From contig NZ_QJRG01000039.1 in NCBI RefSeq assembly GCF_004025535.1, positions 186,001 to 250,000 on the forward strand: a stretch of DNA of 64,000 nucleotides, in the 5' to 3' direction. Within the stretch, counting starts at the first letter, position 1. Every line of letters begins with the position of its first letter. A model generated the notes under the pieces. The model did not search any database, was not told where the DNA came from, and saw nothing but the letters and a program-made list of their open reading frames with translations. This DNA comes from Pseudomonas alkylphenolica (GTDB lineage Bacteria; Pseudomonadota; Gammaproteobacteria; Pseudomonadales; Pseudomonadaceae). Shown here one piece after another: positions 54,488 through 63,894 of this stretch. Both the position numbers and the translations under genes were made by a program.

Positions 54488-54626
54488 CAAAAATGCTCGA
54501 AAAACCAAATGGCCGTAGGCCTGCAATACCCCTAGTCTATCCCGTATTCGCAAGGTTTACAGAGCCATAAGGCGCGATGAATTCCGTATCCCCGGGTGGC
54601 GTTTACATAGGCAAGAGTTTGTATAC

Positions 54627-55907
54627 ATGAACTTGTTCAATCTGCGTCGCCCAACGCCGGCTCAACCTGAGCGTAAAGTCGTGCCTGTGGCTGTCCCGGC
54701 CAGCGAGGGGTTGTCTCGCGAGTGCCTGATGCCCGCGACGGAACGTGCCCCTCAGGTGTTCGTTCGCGGTCAGGGTTCCTGGCTGTGGGACAGTGAAGGC
54801 CACGCCTATCTGGACTTCACCCAGGGCTGTGCGGTCAACAGCCTGGGGCATAGCCCCAGCGTGCTGGTCAAAGCCTTGGGCAGCCAGGCCCAGGCGCTGA
54901 TCAACCCGGGCGCAGGCTTTCATAACCGTGGCTTGCTGAACCTGGTCAACCTGCTGTGCAAAAGTACCGGCAGCGACCAGGCCTACCTGCTCAACAGCGG
55001 TGCCGAGGCCTGCGAAGGTGCAATCAAACTGGCGCGTAAGTGGGGGCAGCTGCATCGCAACGGCGCCTATCACATCATCACTGCCAGCCAGAGTTGCCAT
55101 GGGCGTAGCCTGGGTGCCTTGTCGGCGTCCGATCCGTCGCCTTGCAACCGCTGCGAGCCGGGCCTGCCGGGCTTCAGCAAAGTACCGTTCAACGACCTCG
55201 AAGCGCTGCACGCGGCGGTGGACTCGCGCACTGTAGCGATCATGCTCGAGCCCATTCAGGGTGAGGCAGGCGTGATTCCGGCGACTGCGGCCTACCTCAA
55301 AGGCGTAGAGCGCCTGTGCCGCGAGCTGGGCATCCTGCTGATTTTCGATGAAGTGCAGACTGGCGTAGGCCGCTGTGGGGCCATGCTGGCCGAACAGACC
55401 TACGGTGTGCGCGCCGACATCATTACCTTGGGCAAAGGCCTGGGCGGCGGTGTGCCGCTGGCCGCCCTGCTCGCCCGTGGCAGTGCCTGTTGCGCCGAAG
55501 CCGGTGAGCTTGAAGGCAGTCACCATGGCAATGCCCTGATGAGCGCCGCGGGATTGGCGGTGTTGGAAACTGTGCTGGAGCCCGGCTTTTTCGAGCACGT
55601 GCAGGATTCCGGGCGGCACTTGCGCGATGGCCTGAGTCGCCTGGCCGGCCGCTATGGCCAGCCTGAAGTGCGCGGCCAGGGCCTGCTGTGGGCGTTGCAA
55701 CTGAGCGAAGACAATGCTGCCGAGCTGGTTGCGGCGGCGCTTCAGGAAGGTTTGCTGCTCAACGCGCCGCAAGCGGATGTCCTGCGCCTGTCGCCGGCGT
55801 TGACGGTGAGCAAGGGCAATATCGACGAAATGCTTCTGCGTCTGGCCCGGGCCTTTGCCCGTGTGCATGCCGCGCAGCAACACCAACGGCGTGAAGCCAC
55901 GGCCTAA
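54627..55907 (+). CDS. Class III aminotransferase (ArgD/acetylornithine type)
   Basis: This 426-residue PLP-dependent aminotransferase has the PLP lysine at Lys270 in IITLGKGLGGGVPLAALL. Other class III motifs are LNSGAEACEGAIKLARKWG, EPIQGEAGVIPA and IFDEVQTGVGRCG. It is not the canonical argD by its N-terminus (an extra 40-residue leader, NLRRPTPAQPERKVVP). Relatives are annotated acetylornithine or aspartate aminotransferase. It is divergent from the LysR regulator and probably regulated by it. A terminator follows. Confidence 0.88.
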   Translation: MNLFNLRRPTPAQPERKVVPVAVPASEGLSRECLMPATERAPQVFVRGQGSWLWDSEGHAYLDFTQGCAVNSLGHSPSVLVKALGSQAQALINPGAGFHNRGLLNLVNLLCKSTGSDQAYLLNSGAEACEGAIKLARKWGQLHRNGAYHIITASQSCHGRSLGALSASDPSPCNRCEPGLPGFSKVPFNDLEALHAAVDSRTVAIMLEPIQGEAGVIPATAAYLKGVERLCRELGILLIFDEVQTGVGRCGAMLAEQTYGVRADIITLGKGLGGGVPLAALLARGSACCAEAGELEGSHHGNALMSAAGLAVLETVLEPGFFEHVQDSGRHLRDGLSRLAGRYGQPEVRGQGLLWALQLSEDNAAELVAAALQEGLLLNAPQADVLRLSPALTVSKGNIDEMLLRLARAFARVHAAQQHQRREATA

Positions 55908-55956
55908 GCGGCCCCGAATTTACAAATCATACGAACCGTCTCGCGTTCCTGCGCAT

Positions 55957-55995
55957 CGCCCTGGGCCTGTAGTTTTTGGCTCGGGGCGTTTTTTT
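55957..55995 (+). terminator. Rho-independent terminator after the aminotransferase
   Basis: CGCCCTGGGCC and GGCTCGGGGCG form an 11-base-pair stem with two G-U pairs and a ten-base loop, followed by seven T (55989-55995). It lies 50 bases after the stop codon. Confidence 0.82.
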
Positions 55996-56071
55996 GTCCG
56001 GGCTTTGGCGGTTGAACCCCGGGGCTGCACTACAGTCTGTTCTAGTACACCTTTGAACGGAGCTGCCCTAC

Positions 56072-56230
56072 ATGGATTTCATTCGGATCATCATCGCCAT
56101 TCTCCTGCCGCCGCTTGGCGTGTTCCTGCAGGTTGGCTTCGGCGGCGCCTTCTGGCTCAACATTCTGCTGACGTTGCTGGGGTACATTCCAGGCATCGTG
56201 CATGCGGTGTACATCATCGCCAAGCGGTGA
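56072..56230 (+). CDS. YqaE/Pmp3-family membrane peptide
   Basis: This 52-residue protein has two membrane helices: MDFIRIIIAILLPPLGVFLQ and a second (about 26-48) ending YIIAKR. The sequence PPLGVFLQVGFG and GYIPGIVHAVYII are typical of the YqaE/Pmp3 family, which is stress-related in bacteria and plants; its mechanism is not settled. GGAG precedes the start. It is separated from the aminotransferase by a terminator and followed by a REP hairpin. Confidence 0.85.
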   Translation: MDFIRIIIAILLPPLGVFLQVGFGGAFWLNILLTLLGYIPGIVHAVYIIAKR

Positions 56231-56243
56231 GTTTTCACCGCCT

Positions 56244-56304
56244 GTAGGAGCGGATTTATCCGCGAAGGATCGCAGCGACTCTTCGCGGATAAATCCGCTC
56301 CTAC
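56244..56304. repeat. REP/REPIN element (perfect inverted repeat)
   Basis: Two exact 24-base arms (56244-56267 and 56281-56304) around a 13-base loop, starting GTAGGAGCGGATTTATCCGC, form a long hairpin of the GTAGGAGCGGATT family common in P. putida and P. fluorescens. It lies between convergent genes (YqaE and the S9 peptidase). Perfect arms suggest a recent copy. Confidence 0.85.
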
Positions 56305-56323
56305 GGGAAATCGGGTGTAGCAG

Positions 56324-58162
56324 TCAGCGACCTTTCAGCACCTGGCGATAAAATTCCCATTCCTCTTCCAGCGCATGGGCCAGGTTGGCCGCAGTGCGAA
56401 AGCCGTGGCGTTCTGAAGGGTAGAAATGCCCTTGCGCCTGGATGCCGTTGGCCTTGAGCGCGGCAAGCATCGAGCGGGTCTGTTCGGGTACCACCACGGC
56501 ATCCAGCTCGCCCTGGAAGAAGATCACCGGCACCTTGATGTTGTCGGCATGCAACAAGGGTGTGCGCTGCTGGTAGCGCTCGCTATCTTCAAGCGGATCA
56601 CCGATCAGCCAGTCCAGGTAGTCACCTTCGAACTTGTGCGTGGCCCGGGCCAGGGCCTGGGGATCGCTGACGCCATACAGGCTGGCGCCGGCGCGGAAGA
56701 CATCGTGAAAGGCCAGGGCACACAGGGTGGTGTAGCCACCGGCACTGCCGCCACGGATAAACGCCTGAGTGGGATCGATCAGGTTACGTCCGGCCAGGTG
56801 TTCGACCACGGCGCAGGCATCTTCGACATCGATTTCACCCCAGCGCAAATGCAGGGCCTGGCGATAGCTGCGGCCGTAGCCGCTGCTGCCACGGTAGTTG
56901 AGGTCTGCCACGGCAAAGCCGCGCTGGGTCCAATACTGGATGCGCGGGTCGAGCGCCGGGTAGCAGGCCGAGGTCGGGCCGCCATGGATGAAGACGATCA
57001 AGGGCGGCCGTGTGCTGCCGTTCATGGCCGGGTAGAAGAAACCATGAGCGGTGCCGTCGCCGCTGGGGTAGCACAACGACTGTGGACGGCTGATACGTTC
57101 GGCCGGCAAAGGTGGTGCGCCACCGGCCAAGACCTGCACGCGATGATCCACGCGGTCGATGGCAATCACCGCCGACGGGCGGGTAGGCGACGCGGCGATG
57201 GCATAGAGATAATCTTGGTCGAGGTCCAGACAGCGTAAACGGCTGTAGTCGGTTTCGACCCGTTGCTGCGAGCCATCGGCGTGGCTCAGGCCCAGCCGAC
57301 TGAAGCCGTCTTCGAACCAGGTCGCCAGGTAGTGATGCTCACCCAGCGGTAGCCAGGTACAGGCGCCCAGTTGCCAAGGGGCTGCCGCGTGATCGGCGCT
57401 CACCGCCGGTAGGGCACTCCAGCCCTGGGCGGTTTCGCCCCAGGGTTGCCAGAAGCCATTCAGGTCAGACAGGCAGTACAAGCGCCCACGTCCATCGAAG
57501 CGCGGCTGTTGCAGCGATTGCGCGGGGCCCTCGCCACCCGCGATGCAGCGTGGCATTCCCCAGCTACCGTCCTCCAGGCGCTCGCGACAACACAGGCGGG
57601 TGGCCGTCCACGGTTGCTCCGGGCGACTCCATTCGATCCAGGCCAGGCGGCTGCCATCGGCGCTGAGCGTTGGCGCGGCATAAAAATCAGCGCCTTCGGC
57701 CAGTACCTGGCGCTGGTGAGCCGCCACCATTACCAGGCGATGTTCAACCTGTTTGGCAGCGTGGGTTTCTTCCACCGCCAGTACCTGGCCTGCCGCCCAG
57801 CGCAGATCGCCGTATCGCCGCTCGCCCTCGGTGAGGGCCTGCGGTGCACCACCGTTCAGGTCCTGGCTATAGAGCTGCTGGTCAGCTTCGTTGACGAACA
57901 CCAGGCCGTCATCGCTCAGGCAAAAGCTGCCGCCACCGTATTCGTAAACCCGGCTGCGCACGCTGAAGCCGTCCGGTGTCAGGCAATGCGCCTGATTGTT
58001 GCGCCAATGCCAGATCCGGCAGGCACCGTCACTGGGTCGGAACTCGTTCCAGCACAAGCCATGCGGACCTACCCGCAACTCGGCAAAGTCGGTACCGGCG
58101 GCGACCGCCTGCTCGGCGCTAAAGCGTTCAGCCACGGGCGATGACACGGGAGTTTCGTTCAT
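56324..58162 (-). CDS. S9-family prolyl-oligopeptidase-like protein of the PQQ cluster
   Basis: This 612-residue serine peptidase has a beta-propeller N-terminal half (about 1-370) and an alpha/beta hydrolase half (about 385-612). The catalytic triad is visible: Ser473 in RGGSAGGYT, Asp in [14 protein letters not shown] and His in SERHGFRT. It starts inside the pqqE 3' end, with a 35-base overlap, so it is cotranslated with the PQQ genes. It matches, as I remember, pqqM of P. fluorescens B16 and the peptidase gene beside pqqE in P. aeruginosa. It may trim the PqqA peptide or salvage it, but this is inferred. Confidence 0.85.
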   Translation of the reverse strand: MNETPVSSPVAERFSAEQAVAAGTDFAELRVGPHGLCWNEFRPSDGACRIWHWRNNQAHCLTPDGFSVRSRVYEYGGGSFCLSDDGLVFVNEADQQLYSQDLNGGAPQALTEGERRYGDLRWAAGQVLAVEETHAAKQVEHRLVMVAAHQRQVLAEGADFYAAPTLSADGSRLAWIEWSRPEQPWTATRLCCRERLEDGSWGMPRCIAGGEGPAQSLQQPRFDGRGRLYCLSDLNGFWQPWGETAQGWSALPAVSADHAAAPWQLGACTWLPLGEHHYLATWFEDGFSRLGLSHADGSQQRVETDYSRLRCLDLDQDYLYAIAASPTRPSAVIAIDRVDHRVQVLAGGAPPLPAERISRPQSLCYPSGDGTAHGFFYPAMNGSTRPPLIVFIHGGPTSACYPALDPRIQYWTQRGFAVADLNYRGSSGYGRSYRQALHLRWGEIDVEDACAVVEHLAGRNLIDPTQAFIRGGSAGGYTTLCALAFHDVFRAGASLYGVSDPQALARATHKFEGDYLDWLIGDPLEDSERYQQRTPLLHADNIKVPVIFFQGELDAVVVPEQTRSMLAALKANGIQAQGHFYPSERHGFRTAANLAHALEEEWEFYRQVLKGR

Positions 58163-59288
58163 TGCGGAAGGTCATCTGGTCGATGTTCGAGTGGGCATGC
58201 TCGGCTTCTTCGCGGGCCTTGAGGATGATGCCGTGGTCCGCCGATTTGGCGCACACCGGGTCGGCCTTGCTGGCGTCGCCAGTGAGCATGAAGGCCTGGC
58301 AGCGACAGCCACCGAAGTCCTTTTCTTTTTCGTCGCAGGAGCGGCACGGCTCGGGCATCCAGTCGTAACCGCGAAAGCGGTTGAAGCCGAACGAGTCATA
58401 CCAGATGTGCTGCATGCTGTGCTCGCGCACGTTGGGGAACTGCACCGGCAACTGGCGCGCGCCGTGGCAAGGCAGCGCGGTGCCGTCGGGGGTCACGGTG
58501 AGGAACACGCTGCCCCAGCCGTTCATGCAGGCTTTGGGACGCTCTTCGTAGTAGTCCGGGGTAACGAAAATCAGCTTGCACGGGTTACCGGCCGCCTTGA
58601 GTCGTTCGCGGTATTCGTTGGTGATGCGTTCGGCCCGTTCCAACTGTTCACGGGTAGGCAACAGGCCGACCCGGTTGAGGTGGGCCCAGCCGTAGAACTG
58701 ACAGGTAGCCAGTTCGACGAAGTCGGCTTCGAGGGCGATACACAGTTCGATGATGCGGTCGATCTTGTCGATGTTGTGCCGGTGGGTGACAAAGTTCAGC
58801 ACCATCGGGTAGCCGTGCGCCTTGACCGCCCTGGCCATCTCAAGCTTCTGCGCGAAGGCTTTCTTCGAGCCGGCCAGCAGGTTGTTCACCTGTTCGTCAC
58901 TGGCCTGGAAGCTGATCTGGATATGGTCCAGGCCTGCGGCTTTGAACGCGGCGATCTTTTGCTCGGTGAGGCCAATGCCGGAGGTGATCAGGTTGGTGTA
59001 GTAACCGAGGCGCCGTCCTTCACCGATGAGCTCGGCCAGGTCCTGGCGCACAAGCGGTTCGCCACCGGAAAAGCCCAGTTGCGCTGCGCCCATTTCCCGC
59101 GCCTCGGCCATGACCTTGAACCACTGTTCGGTCGTCAGCTCCTGGCCCTGGGCGGCGAAGTCCAGCGGGTTTGAGCAGTACGGGCATTGCAGCGGGCAGC
59201 GGTAGGTCAGCTCGGCGAGCAGCCACAGCGGCAGGCCGACTTCGGGTTTTGCCGGTAGCTCAGGCAAGGACGATCCAGTGTTCGGCAC
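58128..59288 (-). CDS. pqqE: PQQ biosynthesis radical-SAM protein PqqE
   Basis: This 386-residue radical-SAM protein cross-links Glu and Tyr side chains of PqqA. The SAM cluster motif is [22 protein letters not shown] follows. A C-terminal SPASM region has [15 protein letters not shown] and [16 protein letters not shown], supplying auxiliary Fe-S clusters. Start GTG 59288 has GGAGGT at five bases, so it begins inside pqqD; TTG 59267 is less likely. The 3' end overlaps the S9 peptidase. Confidence 0.96.
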   Translation of the reverse strand: MPNTGSSLPELPAKPEVGLPLWLLAELTYRCPLQCPYCSNPLDFAAQGQELTTEQWFKVMAEAREMGAAQLGFSGGEPLVRQDLAELIGEGRRLGYYTNLITSGIGLTEQKIAAFKAAGLDHIQISFQASDEQVNNLLAGSKKAFAQKLEMARAVKAHGYPMVLNFVTHRHNIDKIDRIIELCIALEADFVELATCQFYGWAHLNRVGLLPTREQLERAERITNEYRERLKAAGNPCKLIFVTPDYYEERPKACMNGWGSVFLTVTPDGTALPCHGARQLPVQFPNVREHSMQHIWYDSFGFNRFRGYDWMPEPCRSCDEKEKDFGGCRCQAFMLTGDASKADPVCAKSADHGIILKAREEAEHAHSNIDQMTFRNERNSRVIARG

Positions 59289-59535
59289 GGGCGACCTCCA
59301 TGAATTGCTCGATGTCTTCACCGAGCTCGGGTACACCGGGGAACTGCTTGTCCAGCTCGGCAATGATCGCCGCCACATCACGCTGGCCGTCGATCAGTCC
59401 GCCGATCAGGGCCGCGCTTTCATTGAGCTTGATCATGCCCTCGGGGTAGAGCAGGACATGCCCCTTTTGCGCCGGCTCGTACTGGAAGCGATAACCGGGG
59501 CGCCATTTCGGGGTGAGTGTGCGATCAAAACTCAT
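59260..59535 (-). CDS. pqqD: PQQ biosynthesis chaperone PqqD
   Basis: This 91-residue PqqA-binding chaperone presents PqqA to Pqq[34 protein letters not shown] is the family signature, folded as a winged helix. It overlaps pqqC by ATGA at its start, and its 3' end overlaps pqqE by 29 bases. This dense coupling suggests stoichiometric PqqD/PqqE expression. Confidence 0.95.
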   Translation of the reverse strand: MSFDRTLTPKWRPGYRFQYEPAQKGHVLLYPEGMIKLNESAALIGGLIDGQRDVAAIIAELDKQFPGVPELGEDIEQFMEVARAEHWIVLA

Positions 59536-60287
59536 AGGGTGATTCCTTTGTGCCAGACCCGTTCACGGGTGACACTGTGATAAGGCGGGCGGTTCAACTC
59601 GTACGCCATGCTCATGGCATCGAGCATGCTCCAGAGAATGTCCAGCTTGAACTGGAGGATCTCCAGCATGCGCTGCTGGCCCTCTACTGTAGTGTAGTGC
59701 TGCAGGGTGATTGCCAGCCCGTGCTCGACATCGCGGCGGGCCTGGCCCAGACGCGTGCGGAAGTATTCGTAGCCGGCCGGGTCGATCCACGGGTAGTGCT
59801 GCGGCCAGCTGTCCAGGCGCGACTGGTGGATCTGCGGGGCGAACAGTTCGGTCAGCGAGCTGCTGGCTGCTTCCTGCCAGCTGGCGCGGCGGGCGAAGTT
59901 GACGTAGGCATCCACGGCAAAACGTACGCCGGGCAATACCAGCTCCTGCGAGCGCAGTTGCTCGGGGTCCAGGCCCACCGCCTGGCCCAGGCGCAGCCAG
60001 GCCTCGATGCCGCCGTCTTCACCGGGCGCGCCGTCGTGGTCGAGCAGGCGCTGGATCCATTCGCGGCGGATTTCGCGGTCCGGGCAGTTGGCCAGGATCG
60101 CGGCGTCCTTGAGCGGAATGTTGACCTGATAGTAGAACCGGTTGGCCACCCAGCCCTGGATCTGTTCGCGGGTTGCCCGGCCTTCATACATCGCCACGTG
60201 GTACGGGTGATGGATGTGGTAGTAAGCACCCTTGGCGCGCAGGGCCTGTTCGAATTCCGCGGGGGACAGCGCTTTGGCGTCGCTCAT
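59532..60287 (-). CDS. pqqC: Pyrroloquinoline-quinone synthase PqqC
   Basis: This 251-residue cofactor-free oxidase catalyses the last ring closure and eight-electron oxidation to PQQ. It has the family features [43 protein letters not shown] and [17 protein letters not shown]. Length is normal (about 250). It starts 11 bases after pqqB. Confidence 0.97.
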   Translation of the reverse strand: MSDAKALSPAEFEQALRAKGAYYHIHHPYHVAMYEGRATREQIQGWVANRFYYQVNIPLKDAAILANCPDREIRREWIQRLLDHDGAPGEDGGIEAWLRLGQAVGLDPEQLRSQELVLPGVRFAVDAYVNFARRASWQEAASSSLTELFAPQIHQSRLDSWPQHYPWIDPAGYEYFRTRLGQARRDVEHGLAITLQHYTTVEGQQRMLEILQFKLDILWSMLDAMSMAYELNRPPYHSVTRERVWHKGITL

Positions 60288-60298
60288 GTGGGCTCCTG

Positions 60299-61210
60299 CT
60301 AGAGGGTGATGCTCATGCCGTCGAAGGCCACTTCGACGCCACGGCGATCCAGTTCGGCGCGCTCGGCCGAATCTTCATCGAGAATCGGGTTGGTGTTGTT
60401 GATGTGGATAAGTACCTTGCGTTGCGCCGGGAAGCCTTCGAGCACTTCCAGCATGCCGCCCGGGCCGTTCTGGGCCAGGTGGCCCATTTCGCGGCCGGTG
60501 CGCGTGCCAACACCACGGCGTTGCATTTCATCATCCTCCCAGAGCGTGCCGTCGACCAGCAGGCAATCGGCTTCATGCATCATCTGCAGCAGCTTTGCAT
60601 CCACCTGGCCCAGGCCCGGGGCGTAGAACAGTTTGCCGCCAGTGCGCAGGTCTTCAACCATCAGCCCGAGGTTGTCGCCCGGGTGTGGGTCGAAGCGGTG
60701 CGGCGAGTAGGGCGGGGCAGCGCTGCGTAGCGGGAAGGGGGTAAAGCGCAGGTTCGGGCACGCCTCGATGACGAAGCTTCCTTCCAGTTCAATGCGGTTC
60801 CACTGCAGGCCGCCATTCCAGTGGCTGAGCATGGTGAACAGCGGGAAACCGGTGCTCAGGTCCTGGTGGACCATCTCGGTGCACCAGACCTGGTGCGGGC
60901 AGCCTTCACGCAGGCTCAGCAGGCCGGTGGTGTGATCGATCTGGCTGTCGAGCAGGACAATCGCACTGATCCCGGTGTCGCGCAGGGCGCGTGCCGGCTG
61001 CATGGGCGCGAACGCTTGTAGCTGCGCGCGGATGTCCGGCGAGGCGTTGCACAACACCCAGTGGACACCGTCATCCGACAGGGCAATCGACGATTGGGTG
61101 CGTGCGCTGGCGCGCAAGGTGCCATCGCGAAAGCCTTTGCAGTTCTCGCAGTTGCAGTTCCACTGCGGGAATCCGCCGCCGGCGGCGGAACCTAGAATCT
61201 GGATGTACAT
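60299..61210 (-). CDS. pqqB: PqqB, metallo-hydrolase-fold PQQ protein
   Basis: This 303-residue beta-lactamase-fold protein has the start [40 protein letters not shown], and [12 protein letters not shown] where the metal ligands lie. It is thought to hydroxylate the PqqA-derived intermediate or aid release. I chose ATG 61210, with AGGAG at five bases; GTG 61216 is too close to it. A terminator-like hairpin separates it from pqqA. Confidence 0.95.
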   Translation of the reverse strand: MYIQILGSAAGGGFPQWNCNCENCKGFRDGTLRASARTQSSIALSDDGVHWVLCNASPDIRAQLQAFAPMQPARALRDTGISAIVLLDSQIDHTTGLLSLREGCPHQVWCTEMVHQDLSTGFPLFTMLSHWNGGLQWNRIELEGSFVIEACPNLRFTPFPLRSAAPPYSPHRFDPHPGDNLGLMVEDLRTGGKLFYAPGLGQVDAKLLQMMHEADCLLVDGTLWEDDEMQRRGVGTRTGREMGHLAQNGPGGMLEVLEGFPAQRKVLIHINNTNPILDEDSAERAELDRRGVEVAFDGMSITL

Positions 61211-61235
61211 GGCCACTCCTGCCGGGTCCTGAAAT

Positions 61236-61260
61236 AAAAACGCCCCGGCTGACCGAGGCG
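61236..61260 (-). terminator. Attenuator-like terminator between pqqA and pqqB
   Basis: On the minus strand CGCCTCGG-TCAG-CCGGGGCG (one G-T pair) is followed by five T. It lies 18 bases after the pqqA stop. Partial read-through would give much more pqqA than pqqBCDE RNA, fitting the need for PqqA as a substrate peptide. Confidence 0.85.
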
Positions 61261-61277
61261 TTGTACTGCAAGCAAAC

Positions 61278-61349
61278 TCAGCGGCTTGCGAAATACATGG
61301 TCACTTCAAAGCCGATACGCAGGTCAGTGTATGCAGGTTTGGTCCACAT
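61278..61349 (-). CDS. pqqA: PqqA, precursor peptide of PQQ
   Basis: This 23-residue ribosomal peptide is the source of the Glu and Tyr that become PQQ. It begins [14 protein letters not shown] and contains the conserved E-V-T-M-Y motif followed by FASR at the end; Glu15 and Tyr19 are the fused residues. AAGGAG sits seven bases before the ATG. It is followed by a terminator and then pqqB. Confidence 0.96.
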   Translation of the reverse strand: MWTKPAYTDLRIGFEVTMYFASR

Positions 61350-61507
61350 GGAATTGCTCCTTCCGGATAGGTCTGTGGTGGGAAAGCTATTCAATTAGTC
61401 CCCCCTCATGCTGAAGGGTTCCAATCGTCGAGATTGCGCTATCTTACTAAAAACTACGTACTGAATGGTTAAATCTTAGATAAACGTTGTTACATGTTCG
61501 GTAACAA
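61350..61507. promoter_or_regulatory. pqqF-pqqA intergenic region
   Basis: This region lies between the pqqF stop and pqqA and must hold the pqqA promoter on the minus strand; I see no convincing -35/-10. An inverted repeat TTGTTAC (61487-61493) / GTAACAA (61501-61507) directly follows the pqqF stop and could be a weak terminator or an operator. Confidence 0.5.
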
Positions 61508-63856
61508 TTACCCCGAGGTCCATTCACCGGCTTGCGGGGCGGGGCCATTGGCCAGGCAAAGCCAGCCCTGTTTCGCCTGAAGCATAGCATCGGCACATTG
61601 GCGCAACTGTGCCTCGTCAACCGCGTGAATGGCGGCCCGCAAGTGTTCTAACCGTGCTTGCGGACGGCCCGCCAGCTGAGCTTGCCACGCCCATTCGGCG
61701 ACGTCGTCATTGTTCATCGCCGCTTCGCTCATCTGTTCGGCCAGAGCCTGGCGGGCTTCATCGCTACAGCTCAAGGTGGACGGCAGCGTGGCAAGCAGTT
61801 CATGGATGTGGGTGATGATCTGCGAGTGACTGGCGCTTGGCGACTGAACGCCGAACAGCAGGCCGCTGCAGCCATGAAGCTGACGAAAGGCACTGAACAC
61901 CGCATAACCCAATTGCAGCTCAACACGCAGGCGCTGATAGAACGGCCCCTGGATGTGTTGCGCCAACAAGCGGGCGCAGGCTTCACTGGCGGCTGGAACC
62001 GGGCAGAACAGCAACAGTGCTTGTTCGCTGGCTGGAGGTGGCAGCATCTGCCAGCGTCGGACCGGCGCCAGCGCGACCAATGGATGAACACCAGCGCGGC
62101 CGGGCACGTGCTGCAGGGCACGGTTGAGTGCGTGCTGTACGGGTTGGGTAAAGCCGGTGGTGAGCGCCTGCCAGTGGGCCTGGCGCCACGCGGTCTTCAG
62201 GTCGTGCGGAGTCGCCGTGCCGGTGGGCAACTGCCCAGGCTGTTGCCCGGAAAGTTGCTCGGGAAGTTGTCGCAGCAATGCGCGGATGGGCATGGTTTCA
62301 GGATCGCGGGCAGGCCCCGTCACCCAGCAACTGTTGCCGGGCGTGCGTAGCAGTGCCAACGCTTCCTCGGTCACTCTGACCACAGCCGCGGGTGCGCCGG
62401 CGCAGCGCAATTGCCAGAATTGGCCGCTGGCGTCGAACTGCAGGGTTACGCCCGCGCGTGTCGCGCGTTCGCGCAGTGGTTGCAAGGCGCGCTCAAGCAC
62501 CTGCCCGAGTGCTTCGTGCTCTGCGGCTGCCAGATGCCAGCGCAGATAAACAACACCGTGCTGACGTACGGGCGGCAGCAGTGGGCTTACCTGCACACCG
62601 TCGGGTGCAGGGCTAGGTGATGGGTCGCCAAGGTGTCCGTTCAGCAGCGGCTCCGGTGTCGGCAGATGCCAGGACTCGGCAGACGAAGGTGCGCGCCCCT
62701 GCAGCAGGCTGTCGAGCAGTGCAACCAGCGCACGTTCTGCCTTGGCATCCAGGGCTTGGTAGGGTTTGCCGGCACTGTCCCGGCAGGCGAGTTCCAGGGC
62801 GCTTGCGACCTGCCCGCGACGCTGTTGCAAACGGGCAAATTCCTGATTCAGCGTGCTTCGGTCGGTGTCGCGCAAAAACCGCATCCAGTCATGCAGCAGC
62901 GCCTCGGTCTGGTCGTGCTTGGCGCCCTCACCAAGCTTCAGGCGCATGTGAAGCAGGGCTTGGCCTGCGAAGCTGTAAAGCGCAGTGCACTCAAGCGACT
63001 GCAGCCAATCACGTTGCCGCAGCGCGGCCAGAGGCCCGCCGGGCCGTGGGTCGGCCAGCCAGGTCGTCAGATATTCAAGGGCCTGATCGATGCCCTCTGG
63101 CTGCTGCTCGATCGCGTGCAGCAGGTCCAGTTGTTGGCCGTTCAACACTGCTTTCAGCGGGGCGTTGGTCAGTGCGGGCGGCTCAGCCTGTTCGACCTTT
63201 ACGCCGTTGGCGATAGCCGCTGCTGTGCGGCTTGCCAATGCATGAAGCTGTTCGAGCGGCAGCGGCCCACTCAGGCTCAGGGTCATCTGTCCGGCCTGGT
63301 AAAAGCGTTGGTGAAACCCTTGCAAGGCGCGTTGGAAGTCGCTGCTGTGCACGGGCAGGCTGTAGCGATTACCGGCGTGGAAGCCGCTCAACGGATGCTC
63401 CCGGGAGACCTGCTGCAGCAGTGCAAATTGCGCTTGGGCCTGCGGGTTACGTGACCAGGCGATGAACTCGGCGTGGATGACATCGCGCTCGCGCACCTGG
63501 CGCGGTTGCTCGAACAGCGGCCGGGCGAGCATGTCACACAGGCGCTCCAGGCCACCGGCAAATGCCGCCTGCGGCACTTCAAAAAAATAGTCGGTGGTGC
63601 GTTCGCGGGTGCTGGCGTTGACCTGGCCGCCATGGCGCTGCACATAGCGCATCAGGCCATCGTCGAGACCAAAGCGTTCAGTCCCGAGAAACAGCAGGTG
63701 TTCGAGAAAGTGCGCCAGCCCGGCATAGCGCCGGGGGGCATCATGACTGCCGGCCATGACCCGCACTGCCGCGGCGCAGCGCTTGAGCTGCGGAGCGTGG
63801 CGCAGGATAACCTGCAGGCCATTGTCGAGTGTGAGGTGTTGCACAGTACTGGGCAT
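61508..63856 (-). CDS. pqqF: PqqF, M16 zinc metallopeptidase of PQQ synthesis
   Basis: This 782-residue insulinase-family peptidase releases the Glu-Tyr unit from modified PqqA. The inverted zinc motif HxxEH is His49-Phe-Leu-Glu52-His53 (GLAHFLEHLLFLG), with a distal glutamate expected near 125 (HAEFIAW). N- and C-terminal M16 halves are present. It is the first gene in the pqqF-A-B-C-D-E order, transcribed toward pqqA. Confidence 0.93.
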   Translation of the reverse strand: MPSTVQHLTLDNGLQVILRHAPQLKRCAAAVRVMAGSHDAPRRYAGLAHFLEHLLFLGTERFGLDDGLMRYVQRHGGQVNASTRERTTDYFFEVPQAAFAGGLERLCDMLARPLFEQPRQVRERDVIHAEFIAWSRNPQAQAQFALLQQVSREHPLSGFHAGNRYSLPVHSSDFQRALQGFHQRFYQAGQMTLSLSGPLPLEQLHALASRTAAAIANGVKVEQAEPPALTNAPLKAVLNGQQLDLLHAIEQQPEGIDQALEYLTTWLADPRPGGPLAALRQRDWLQSLECTALYSFAGQALLHMRLKLGEGAKHDQTEALLHDWMRFLRDTDRSTLNQEFARLQQRRGQVASALELACRDSAGKPYQALDAKAERALVALLDSLLQGRAPSSAESWHLPTPEPLLNGHLGDPSPSPAPDGVQVSPLLPPVRQHGVVYLRWHLAAAEHEALGQVLERALQPLRERATRAGVTLQFDASGQFWQLRCAGAPAAVVRVTEEALALLRTPGNSCWVTGPARDPETMPIRALLRQLPEQLSGQQPGQLPTGTATPHDLKTAWRQAHWQALTTGFTQPVQHALNRALQHVPGRAGVHPLVALAPVRRWQMLPPPASEQALLLFCPVPAASEACARLLAQHIQGPFYQRLRVELQLGYAVFSAFRQLHGCSGLLFGVQSPSASHSQIITHIHELLATLPSTLSCSDEARQALAEQMSEAAMNNDDVAEWAWQAQLAGRPQARLEHLRAAIHAVDEAQLRQCADAMLQAKQGWLCLANGPAPQAGEWTSG

Positions 63857-63894
63857 GACGGTTCCGTTGCAGCGCGAACCGTCATGCTAGCGGA

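Noticed and set aside
60403..60411. A perfect DnaA box in pqqB
   Set aside because: It encodes ordinary pqqB residues. A nine-base word is expected about once by chance in a window of this size, and it has no repeat context like that at 37228-37373.
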